Shown here: positions 1-5,391 of the stretch, piece by piece
Layout: every line of letters begins with the position of its first letter
Position numbering within the stretch: the first letter of the stretch is position 1
Assembly: GCA_006227805.1 (NCBI GenBank)
Contig: SBFT01000295.1
Location: 1 to 5,808, forward strand
From: Paracoccaceae bacterium
GTDB lineage: Bacteria > Pseudomonadota > Alphaproteobacteria > Rhodobacterales > Rhodobacteraceae
Direction of reading: 5' to 3'
DNA: 5,808 nt
Position numbers and translations under genes: made by a program
Notes under the pieces: model-generated
The model's input: the letters and a program-made list of their open reading frames with translations, nothing else
What the model was told of the DNA's origin: nothing
The model's database searches: none

Positions 1-155
1 TCGCCCGCGTCCGGGGCCGGCACCGCGTGCGCCTTCTGGTCAAGGCCGACAAGGGCGTGGCGCTCCAGGACGCCATCGCGCGCTGGATCGCGCCGCACAA
101 GCTGAAGGGCGATCTGCGGCTCTCGGTCGACATCGATCCGCAGAGCTTCTACTGA
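1..155 (+). CDS. priA: Primosomal protein N' (replication restart helicase PriA), C-terminal end
   Basis: Only the last 50 codons are present, read in frame 3 from base 3 to the TGA at 153-155. The translation starts ARVRGRHRVRLLVKADKG and ends LRLSVDIDPQSFY. The pattern of a basic 'GRHRVRLLVKA' strand followed by a closing 'DIDPQSF' is the characteristic end of the PriA C-terminal domain. PriA is a superfamily 2 helicase that recognises stalled or collapsed replication forks and loads the replicative helicase through the primosome. The helicase motifs and zinc-binding cysteines lie upstream of the window and cannot be checked. No convincing terminator follows, so read-through into the transporter genes is possible. 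The identification rests on a short tail but the motif match is good. Confidence 0.85.
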   Translation, partial: ARVRGRHRVRLLVKADKGVALQDAIARWIAPHKLKGDLRLSVDIDPQSFY

Positions 156-253
156 ACAGCCCGGACGGGGCGGCGATCGAACTGGCCCGCGCCTGCGCGC
201 CGACTTGCTTCGCATGTTCAGAATCCCACTCGCCAAGGCCCGCGCACAGGCGT

Positions 254-1498
254 ATGTCAAGGGGCATGTTCCAGCCGCTCGCCCTGCATGAAGCCCGCAC
301 GCTGCCCCTGTGGCGGCAGCCGATCGCGCTTCTGTTCCTGATGGCGATGGCGATGCCCCTGTCCTTCGCCACCTGGTCGGCGCTGCTGAACAATTTCGTC
401 ATCGAGGCGGCGGCCTTCGACGGGTCCGACATCGGCTGGCTGCACACGGTGCGCGAGATCCCGGGCTTTCTGGCCATCGGCGTGATCTTCATCATCCTCT
501 TCGTACGCGAGCAGGTTCTGGCGATGATCTCGCTGATGCTGCTGGGGGTGGCGACCGCGATCACGGCGTGGTTTCCCTCGCTCGGAGGGCTGCTCTTCGT
601 CACGCTGCTGAGTTCGATCGGCTTTCACTATTACGAGACGGTGAACCAGTCGCTTCAGCTGCAATGGCTGCCCAAGGACCGCGCACCGCAGATCCTGGGC
701 CTGCTGATGGCGGCGGGGTCGGGTGCGACGCTGGTGGCCTATGGCCTGATCGTCCTTCTGTGGGAGCCCCTGGGCCTGACCTACAACCTGGTCTACATGG
801 TCGCGGGCGGCGCCACCTTCGGCATCGCGCTGTTCGCGCTGTTCGCCTATCGCCAGTTCGAGGCGCCCCATCCCCAGGTCAAGAAGATGGTCCTGCGGCG
901 GCGCTACTGGCTTTACTACGCGCTGCAATTCATGTCCGGCGCGCGGCGGCAGATCTTCGTCGTCTTCGCCGGCTTCATGATGGTCGAGAAGTTCGGCTTC
1001 AGCGTCCATGACGTGGCGGCCCTCTTCATGGTGACGCTGGTCGCCAACATGATCTTCGCGCCCATCATGGGCCGCGTGGTGGCGCATTTCGGCGAGCGCA
1101 ACGCGCTCTGCGTCGAATATGTCGGGCTGATCGGCGTCTTCCTGGCCTATGGAGGCCTCTACTATTTCGGCTGGGGGGTCGTGCTGGCGGCGGCGCTCTA
1201 CATCCTCGACCATCTGTTCTTCGCGCTGGCGCTGGCGCTCAAGACCTATTTCCAGAAGATCGCCGATCCCGGCGACATCGCGCCCACCGCCGCCGTGGCC
1301 TTCACCATCAACCACATCGCGGCGGTGTTCCTGCCCGCCTCGCTGGGCTATCTGTGGCTGGTCTCGCCCGGGTCGGTCTTCCTGCTGGCGGCCGGCATGG
1401 CGTCGACTTCGCTCTGTCTTGCGCTGATGATCCCGCGCCATCCCGAACCGGGCAACGAGACCATCTTCGCGCGCTTCGCCCCCGCTCCGGCGGAGTAA
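254..1498 (+). CDS. MFS-type membrane transporter, substrate unknown
   Basis: A protein of up to 414 residues, about the usual 400-residue length for the major facilitator superfamily. Hydrophobic segments run along the whole chain, roughly at residues 24-46, 70-85, 88-107, 112-126, 147-169, 178-198, 232-247, 254-272, 286-303, 306-331, 348-370 and 374-393, consistent with 12 helices. A basic cytoplasmic stretch near 208-218 (VKKMVLRRR) separates the two six-helix halves. GRVVAHFGERNAL at 273-285 resembles the MFS loop motif A (G-x3-D/E-x2-G-R/E). It is an inner-membrane secondary transporter, but no residue pattern shows the substrate. The start is uncertain: ATG 254 has only a weak AGG nearby, and ATG 266 (Met5) has AAGGGG too close in front. 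It is first in a three-gene run with the MATE gene and prmA. The C-terminal tail from about 394 is cytoplasmic and unremarkable. Confidence 0.8.
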   Translation: MSRGMFQPLALHEARTLPLWRQPIALLFLMAMAMPLSFATWSALLNNFVIEAAAFDGSDIGWLHTVREIPGFLAIGVIFIILFVREQVLAMISLMLLGVATAITAWFPSLGGLLFVTLLSSIGFHYYETVNQSLQLQWLPKDRAPQILGLLMAAGSGATLVAYGLIVLLWEPLGLTYNLVYMVAGGATFGIALFALFAYRQFEAPHPQVKKMVLRRRYWLYYALQFMSGARRQIFVVFAGFMMVEKFGFSVHDVAALFMVTLVANMIFAPIMGRVVAHFGERNALCVEYVGLIGVFLAYGGLYYFGWGVVLAAALYILDHLFFALALALKTYFQKIADPGDIAPTAAVAFTINHIAAVFLPASLGYLWLVSPGSVFLLAAGMASTSLCLALMIPRHPEPGNETIFARFAPAPAE

Positions 1499-1502
1499 GC
1501 CC

Positions 1503-2894
1503 ATGAGCGTCGAAGGCCGGTTCCTGACGGGCTCGACCATGGGCCATGTGGTCCGCATGACGATGACCGGGGCGGCGGGCATCACCTTCGTCTTCCTGGT
1601 GGATGCGACAAACCTGTTCTGGGTTTCGCTTCTGGGCGATGCGCGCATGGTGGCGGCGATCGGCTTCGCCTTCGCGATCCAGTTCTTCTCGGTCTCGTCG
1701 GGGATCGGGCTGATGATCGCGGCGACGGTGCTGGTGTCGCGCGCGATCGGCGCGCGCCGGCGCGACGCGGGCCGACGGCTGGCGGGCAGCGCGATCGTGG
1801 TCGCGTGCCTGGTGCAGGCGGCGATGGCGGCGACGATCATCGCGTTCCGATACGACCTCTTGCACCTGGCGGGCGCCACCGGGGACACGCTGGACCTGGC
1901 GGCGCGCTACCTGCTCTTCACGGTGCCGTCGCTGCCGATCATGGTGATCGGGATGGTCGCCAGCGGCTGCCTGCGGGCCGAGGGCGACGGCAAGCGGGCG
2001 ATGTATGTCACGCTGACGTCGGGGGGCGTGGCGATGTTCGCCGATCCCCTGCTGATCTACGTGCTGGGACTGGGGCTGGACGGGGCGGCGCTGGGCCTGA
2101 CCCTGTCGCGCTGCGTGATGATGGTCACGGCGCTGATCTGGGCGACGCGGGTCCATGACCTGATCGCCTGGCCCGACTGGCGCGCCACCCTTGGCGACGC
2201 GCGGCCCTATTTCGCGGTGGCGCTGCCCGCGATCCTGACGCAGATGGCGACGCCCTTCGGGAATTACGTGCTGACCGCGGTCCTTGCGCCTTTCGGCGAT
2301 GATGCGGTGGCGGGCTGGGCCGTGGTCGGGCGGCTGACCGTGGTGGCCTTCGGGGGCATCTTCTCGCTGGCGGGTGCCATCGGCGGCATCTTCGGCCAGA
2401 ATTTCGGGGCGGGTCACCATGACCGGCTGGTCAGCACCTATCGCGACGCCATGATCTTCTGCCTGGTCTACACGCTGGTCGTCTGGGGCCTGCTCGTGCT
2501 GACGGGCGATGCGGTCGGGCGCGCCTTCGGCCTGTCGCCCGGCGGGGCCGAGGTGCTGCACGCCTTCACCCATGTGGGCGCGGGGGCCTTCCTGTTCTCG
2601 GGCGCGTTCTTCGTCTCGAACGCCGCCTTCAACGCGCTGGGCCGCCCGACGCGGTCGACCGCGCTGACCTGGCTGCGCGACGGAGTGCTGACCTGGCCGG
2701 TCGCGACCTGGATGGCAAGCCTCGCCGGGGCGGTGGGCGTCATCTATGCCCAGGCGGTGCTGGGCGCCCTGATCGGGCTTGTGGCGGGGCTCTGGGGCTG
2801 GCATTTCGTGCGCAACATCGATCCCGCGAAACTGCAGGTCGAGCCGGGCGTGCGGCGCGGCTGGCGGGATCCCAACAGCTATCGGAGACGCTGA
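1503..2894 (+). CDS. MATE family efflux transporter
   Basis: A 463-residue polytopic membrane protein, matching the usual 440-480 residues of multidrug and toxic compound extrusion (MATE) transporters. Family features include the N-terminal FLVDATNLFWVSLLGDARMV (31-50), corresponding to the 'D...vG.lG...vAA' stretch. The segment around LRAEGDGKRAMYV (157-169) is followed by DPLLIYVLGLGLDGAALG (181-198), the standard helix 5-6 signature. GQNFGAGHHDRL (298-309) at the second-half loop matches the 'GQN.GA....r' repeat of the first half. MATE proteins export cationic drugs or metabolites with H+ or Na+ entry; the coupling ion and substrate cannot be read here. The ATG follows the preceding gene's stop by 4 bp, and GGAG at 1492-1495 sits 7 bp before it, overlapping the upstream coding end, so translation is probably coupled. 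The end overlaps the prmA start by one base (TGATG). Confidence 0.9.
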   Translation: MSVEGRFLTGSTMGHVVRMTMTGAAGITFVFLVDATNLFWVSLLGDARMVAAIGFAFAIQFFSVSSGIGLMIAATVLVSRAIGARRRDAGRRLAGSAIVVACLVQAAMAATIIAFRYDLLHLAGATGDTLDLAARYLLFTVPSLPIMVIGMVASGCLRAEGDGKRAMYVTLTSGGVAMFADPLLIYVLGLGLDGAALGLTLSRCVMMVTALIWATRVHDLIAWPDWRATLGDARPYFAVALPAILTQMATPFGNYVLTAVLAPFGDDAVAGWAVVGRLTVVAFGGIFSLAGAIGGIFGQNFGAGHHDRLVSTYRDAMIFCLVYTLVVWGLLVLTGDAVGRAFGLSPGGAEVLHAFTHVGAGAFLFSGAFFVSNAAFNALGRPTRSTALTWLRDGVLTWPVATWMASLAGAVGVIYAQAVLGALIGLVAGLWGWHFVRNIDPAKLQVEPGVRRGWRDPNSYRRR

Positions 2895-3769
2895 TGAGCG
2901 CGACCTTCACCGCGATGACCACCCTGACCGGCAAGCGCGAGGCCGAGGCCCTGGGCGAGGCGTTGGAACGGCTGGACCCCGAACCCCAGGGCGTGGGCGT
3001 CTTCGAGATCGAGGACGGATCGGGCCGCTGGGAGATCGGAGCCTATTTCACCGAGGCGCCGGACGAGACGGGCCTGGCGCTGCTGGCGGCGGCCTTCGGG
3101 GCCAATCCGTTCCTCGTGTCCGAGCTGCCGGAAACCGATTGGGTCGCCAAGGTGCGCCGCGACCTGGCGCCGGTGCAGGCGGGGCGGTTCTTCGTCTATG
3201 GCAGCCATGACGCCGACAAGGTGCCCCGGGACGCCGTGCCCCTGCTGATCGATGCCTCGATGGCCTTCGGAACCGGGCATCACGGCACCACCAAGGGCTG
3301 CCTGATCGCGCTGGACAGGCTGGCCGCGCAGGGCTTCGTGCCCGCGCGCGTCGCCGATATCGGCTGCGGCACCGCCGTCCTGGCGATGGCGGCGGCGCGG
3401 CTCTTTCCGGCGCGCATCATCGCCAGCGACATCGACGCGGTGGCGGTCGAGGTCGCGCTGGCCAATCTGGCGGCGAACGGGCTGTCGGGGCGGATCGACT
3501 GCATCGAGGCCGCGGGCTTCGATCACCCGGCGCTGACGGCGGACGCGCCCTATGACCTGATCTTCGCGAACATCCTCAAGGGGCCGCTGATCGCGCTGGC
3601 GCCCGACCTTGCGCGGCACGCGGCGCCGGGGGGATTCGCGATTCTGTCCGGGATCCTGAATGAACAGGCCGAGGCCGTGCAGAAGGTCTATGTCGCGGAA
3701 GGATACAATCCCGTGGCATCCGACCGGATTGGTGACTGGACGACCCTGGTTCTGCAGAAGATGGCCTAA
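2894..3769 (+). CDS. prmA: Ribosomal protein L11 methyltransferase (PrmA)
   Basis: A 291-residue SAM-dependent methyltransferase that trimethylates amino groups on ribosomal protein L11 in the cytoplasm. The N-terminal substrate-recognition domain covers about 1-95. The linker contains the PrmA signature MAFGTGHHGTT (123-133). The class I Rossmann domain carries SAM-binding motif I as DIGCGTAVLAMAA (155-167), an acidic end of strand 2 at SDID (178-181), motif IV as FANIL (224-228), and a late strand at AILSGIL (249-255). Motif I reads GCGTAVLA where E. coli-type enzymes read GCGSGILA, a small deviation I believe is common in this bacterial family. GGAG at 2884-2887 lies 6 bp before the ATG, which overlaps the MATE stop by one base, so it is translationally coupled to the transporter genes. 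PrmA is usually dispensable for growth. The assignment is firm. Confidence 0.95.
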   Translation: MSATFTAMTTLTGKREAEALGEALERLDPEPQGVGVFEIEDGSGRWEIGAYFTEAPDETGLALLAAAFGANPFLVSELPETDWVAKVRRDLAPVQAGRFFVYGSHDADKVPRDAVPLLIDASMAFGTGHHGTTKGCLIALDRLAAQGFVPARVADIGCGTAVLAMAAARLFPARIIASDIDAVAVEVALANLAANGLSGRIDCIEAAGFDHPALTADAPYDLIFANILKGPLIALAPDLARHAAPGGFAILSGILNEQAEAVQKVYVAEGYNPVASDRIGDWTTLVLQKMA

Positions 3770-3827
3770 TTCGGACAGCAATTGAGGCGAATGAAGGCAG
3801 CTGCCCAGATTTTGCCACAATTCGGAC
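3768..3827. repeat. Paired direct and inverted repeats in the spacer after prmA
   Basis: The 9-mer AATTCGGAC occurs twice, at 3768-3776 (overlapping the prmA stop) and at 3819-3827. Between them AATTGAGGC (3780-3788) and GCCACAATT (3814-3822) form an inverted repeat with one A-A mismatch. A perfect 10-bp palindrome GGCAGCTGCC lies inside it at 3796-3805, followed by a short T run (TTTT at 3810-3813). The structure may be a weak transcript end for the MFS-MATE-prmA message or a protein-binding site ahead of the next gene. The arms are short and function is unproven. Confidence 0.4.
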
Positions 3828-3872
3828 CTAAACCGGACGCATCCGCTGGTGGGGGCCAGTTCGGAGGTCGCC

Positions 3873-4217
3873 ATGGAACCGGAACGGGCTCAGTTCGCAA
3901 AACGCCTGCGTCGTCTGGCCAGGAAACACGATGCCATGTCGCGTGGCTACGAGACGCGCATCCGGCCCGACGGGCTGTTGATCGTGCGGCCGCGCAGGCG
4001 CTCCAGCGGCATATCGCTCAAGTCCGTCATCATCTTCCTGGCCGCCTTCATCCTGTTCAAGGGCCTTGTCCTGGCCGAGGTGGGCCAAGGCACCTACGAG
4101 AACCGTCTGGTGGCCATGCAATCGGGCACCTGGGTCGAACAGGCCGGCGCCGTGGTCATGCAGATCGATCCCGCCACCCGGTATGTAGCCGGATTTCTGG
4201 CACCCTTTCTCCGGTAA
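3873..4217 (+). CDS. Conserved-looking small single-pass membrane protein, function unknown
   Basis: A 114-residue protein that I cannot assign to a characterised family. The N-terminal part (1-46) is strongly basic and probably cytoplasmic, with KRLRRLARKH at 10-19 and RPRRR at 39-43. One membrane segment follows, about 48-69 (SLKSVIIFLAAFILFKGLVLAE), then about 45 residues predicted to face the periplasm by the positive-inside rule. ATG 3873 is chosen because GGAGG at 3863-3867 lies 5 bp ahead; a GTG at 3849 in the same frame would add eight residues and overlap that Shine-Dalgarno. Base composition and codon use match the neighbours, supporting real coding. From memory, similar short proteins occur next to prmA in other Rhodobacteraceae, but I could not verify this. 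It is separated from prmA by 103 bp and converges on the DUF1127 gene. Confidence 0.75.
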   Translation: MEPERAQFAKRLRRLARKHDAMSRGYETRIRPDGLLIVRPRRRSSGISLKSVIIFLAAFILFKGLVLAEVGQGTYENRLVAMQSGTWVEQAGAVVMQIDPATRYVAGFLAPFLR

Positions 4218-4236
4218 GGACCGGAACTTCGGGGTT

Positions 4237-4278
4237 AAAAAGTGAAGCGCCGCGTCGACCTCCCGGTCGCGCGGCGCT
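4237..4278. terminator. Strong hairpin terminator between convergent genes
   Basis: AGCGCCGCG (4246-4254) pairs perfectly with CGCGGCGCT (4270-4278). An inner CGACC (4256-4260) pairs with GGTCG (4265-4269) around a TCCC loop, with a single unpaired T at 4255. This gives a 14-bp GC-rich stem. On the - strand the stem is followed after four bases by five T's (A run at 4237-4241), as expected for Rho-independent termination of the DUF1127 transcript. On the + strand the following GGTGCTTTCTGTTGTCTC is only moderately T-rich, so termination of the membrane-protein transcript from the other side is plausible but less certain. Confidence 0.8.
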
Positions 4279-4304
4279 GGTGCTTTCTGTTGTCTCGAAC
4301 CGGC

Positions 4305-4523
4305 TCAGAACGGACGGCGGCCTTCGGCCACGTCGTCGATGTCGCCGCGAACCAGACCGATGTCTTCCAGTTCACGATCCGTGAGCTTTGCCAGGGCGTT
4401 GCGGGTCACACGCGCGTCGTTCCATGCTGCGATGGTGCCGATCACGCTGTTGACTGCAGCGCTGACGCGGCCGAAAAGGCCGACGGTGCCATAGGCGGTC
4501 CGGGTAGTGTCGAAAACGGCCAT
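4305..4523 (-). CDS. Small DUF1127 (YjiS-like) protein
   Basis: A 72-residue protein. The C-terminal half contains the DUF1127 signature at 41-62, RNALAKLTDRELEDIGL then VRGDI, an arginine-rich helix-turn pattern with conserved 'L..L.D.EL.DIGL.R.DI'. The N-terminal part (1-36) is amphipathic with a hydrophobic stretch around 11-33. The start at 4523 is well supported: on the - strand AAAGGAG ends 7 bases before ATG. Family knowledge: DUF1127 proteins are small, often stress- or sRNA-linked proteins in alphaproteobacteria. CcaF1 of Rhodobacter sphaeroides (about 71 residues) binds RNA and acts on the CcsR small RNAs, and Agrobacterium members affect phosphate and carbon physiology. Unlike the ccaF1 locus, the terminator stem starts 26 bp after the stop codon, leaving no room for a downstream sRNA array. 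Several paralogues per genome are usual, so orthology to CcaF1 is not claimed. It is a monocistronic unit. Confidence 0.9.
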   Translation of the reverse strand: MAVFDTTRTAYGTVGLFGRVSAAVNSVIGTIAAWNDARVTRNALAKLTDRELEDIGLVRGDIDDVAEGRRPF

Positions 4524-4574
4524 ATCCGATCTCCTTTGTGTTAGCGTTGCAGAAGGCGTTTCGTTGATGAGCGG

Positions 4575-4604
4575 CAGATAGGCGTGTGGACGAAATGCTG
4601 CAAG
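4575..4604 (-). promoter_or_regulatory. Candidate RpoH-like promoter of the DUF1127 gene
   Basis: On the - strand the sequence reads CTTGCAG (4604 to 4598), 17 bases, then TATCTG (4580 to 4575), with CC immediately before it. TTGCAG-17-TATCTG is only a 3/6 plus 3/6 match to the housekeeping promoter. The leading C of CTTG and the CCTATCT element fit the CTTG / CYTAT pattern recalled for RpoH-type sigma factors in Rhodobacter and other alphaproteobacteria. The predicted start near 4568 would give a leader of about 45 bases containing the AAAGGAG ribosome site. Position and spacing are good; the sigma-factor assignment is inferred. Confidence 0.5.
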
Positions 4605-4625
4605 TGCGAAAAACGCAGAACCTCT

Positions 4626-4640
4626 ATGCAATGGATGCAT
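4626..4640. repeat. Short inverted repeat ATGCA-N5-TGCAT, possible operator
   Basis: ATGCA (4626-4630) and TGCAT (4636-4640) are perfect inverted arms around ATGGA. The centre lies about 30 bp upstream of the predicted -35 element of the DUF1127 promoter, a usual position for an activator. The arms are only 5 bp, so chance occurrence is quite possible. Confidence 0.3.
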
Positions 4641-4815
4641 GGCTCGCATTCGGCGCAAGTCATCGAAAACCAACCGAAAATTAAACGGAAATTCGCCGGA
4701 ATCCGTGTCGTTTTCCGCCTCCGGAACGTCTGTTTCAGGCCCGGATGTCGCGCCAAGCCCTGCATCCGTCGCAATCCGGCCCGGTTCCGCCGGGACGGGG
4801 AAACGCTTGGACCTT

Positions 4816-4830
4816 GTTCGCGTTTCGTGC
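4816..4830 (+). promoter_or_regulatory. Degenerate LexA (SOS) box upstream of ruvC
   Basis: GTTC at 4816-4819 is followed after exactly seven bases by GTGC at 4827-4830. Alphaproteobacterial LexA binds direct repeats of the form GTTC-N7-GTTC, and GTTC-N7-GATC has been described in Rhodobacter. This site differs from the first form by one base. It lies 57 bp before the ruvC start, and ruv genes are part of the SOS regulon in several alphaproteobacteria. The match is imperfect, so this is a candidate only. Confidence 0.35.
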
Positions 4831-4887
4831 TAGTGCATCAAAAAAGCAACACGATACCGAAACTCGAGCAGTCAGGTTAACGGCGGG

Positions 4888-5391
4888 ATGCGCGTCTTGG
4901 GGATCGATCCGGGCCTCAGAACCCTGGGATGGGGCATCGTCGATGCCGCGGGCAGCCGGTTGAGCCATGTGGCCAATGGTCTGTGCCGCAGCGGCGCGGG
5001 CGATCTGGCGCAGCGCCTGCTGGCGCTTCACGTCCAGCTGACCGAAGTTCTCGAGACCTGGCGGCCCGATGCGGCGGCGGTCGAGCAGACCTTCGTGAAC
5101 AAGGACGGGGCGGGCACGCTCAAGCTGGGGCAGGCGCGCGGCATCGCGCTGCTGGTGCCGGCGCAGTTCGGGCTGGAGGTGGGCGAATACGCGCCCAACG
5201 CCATCAAGAAGACGGTCGTGGGTGTGGGTCACGCCGACAAGGCCCAGGTCGATCACATGGTGCGGATGCAGTTGCCGGGGGCCTTGCCGGCGGGGCCGGA
5301 CGCGGCGGATGCGCTGGCGGTGGCGATCTGCCACGCGTTCCATCTCCAGAGCAGCCGGGCCATGGCCCGCGCGGTGGGGGCGGGGCGATGA
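4888..5391 (+). CDS. ruvC: Crossover junction endodeoxyribonuclease RuvC
   Basis: A 167-residue Holliday-junction resolvase, close to the 173 residues of the E. coli enzyme. It begins MRVLGIDPGLRTLGWG, with catalytic Asp7 in the RNase H-like first strand. The other three acidic metal ligands are visible at Glu66 (AAVEQTFV), Asp138 and Asp141 (GPDAADALAVAICH), at the same numbering as the E. coli active site. The conserved FVNKDGAGTLKLGQARG segment (69-85) contributes to junction DNA contact. All key residues are intact, so the enzyme should be functional: a homodimer that cuts four-way junctions symmetrically after RuvAB branch migration. The start is fixed by the MRVLGIDPG motif, though the ribosome site is poor (AGG at 4874-4876, 11 bases away, plus GGCGGG abutting the ATG). 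The stop overlaps the ruvA start as ATGA. SOS regulation is possible from the LexA-like site upstream. Confidence 0.97.
   Translation: MRVLGIDPGLRTLGWGIVDAAGSRLSHVANGLCRSGAGDLAQRLLALHVQLTEVLETWRPDAAAVEQTFVNKDGAGTLKLGQARGIALLVPAQFGLEVGEYAPNAIKKTVVGVGHADKAQVDHMVRMQLPGALPAGPDAADALAVAICHAFHLQSSRAMARAVGAGR

Larger units (their letters stand above)
4524..4887. other. 364-bp divergent intergenic region between DUF1127 gene and ruvC
   Basis: No convincing gene is present: the possible reading frames here (for example 4639-4833 and 4584-4880 on +) have no ribosome site and no recognisable domain, and composition is more AT-rich than the surrounding genes. The region holds the DUF1127 leader and promoter (about 4524-4604) and an inverted repeat ATGCA-N5-TGCAT at 4626-4640. 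It also has an AT-rich stretch near 4656-4692, several CGGAA/TTCCG elements between 4686 and 4726 and a LexA-like site at 4816-4830. I find no clear sigma-70 promoter for ruvC, although transcription of ruvC must start in or cross this region. Confidence 0.7.

Noticed and set aside
156..253. Possible terminator or promoter in the priA-MFS gap
   Set aside because: Only short GCGC self-complementarity without a T run, and no -35/-10 pair at acceptable spacing, so nothing firm can be annotated.
257..1888. A 543-codon open frame on the - strand across the MFS and MATE genes
   Set aside because: Its product is rich in R, H, D, Q and E with no domain, typical of the antisense of GC-rich membrane-protein genes. 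The + strand gene has a clear transporter pattern.
1308..2804. A 498-codon open frame on the - strand opposite the MATE gene
   Set aside because: Low-complexity R/H/Q/D/P composition with no ribosome site; explained as the antisense shadow of the MATE gene.
2879..3874. A 331-codon open frame on the - strand opposite prmA
   Set aside because: The + strand frame encodes PrmA with all signature motifs; the antisense product has no recognisable domain.
3882..3896. GAAC-N7-GTTC, resembling a LexA element with correct spacing
   Set aside because: It lies within the first codons of the membrane-protein gene and is an inverted rather than direct repeat, which is not the alphaproteobacterial SOS form.
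3782..4384. A 200-codon + strand frame overlapping the membrane-protein gene and running into the DUF1127 gene
   Set aside because: It lacks a ribosome site, crosses the terminator hairpin and is R/G/P-rich. The other frame from 3873 has GGAGG and a clear membrane helix.
4524..4673. N-terminal extension of the DUF1127 frame up to 4673 on the - strand
   Set aside because: It would include the AAAGGAG ribosome site and the predicted promoter. Family members are about 45-75 residues, which fits the start at 4523.
4735..5343. A 202-codon - strand frame opposite ruvC
   Set aside because: RuvC with all four catalytic acidic residues occupies the + strand; the antisense product is R/H/Q-rich with no domain.
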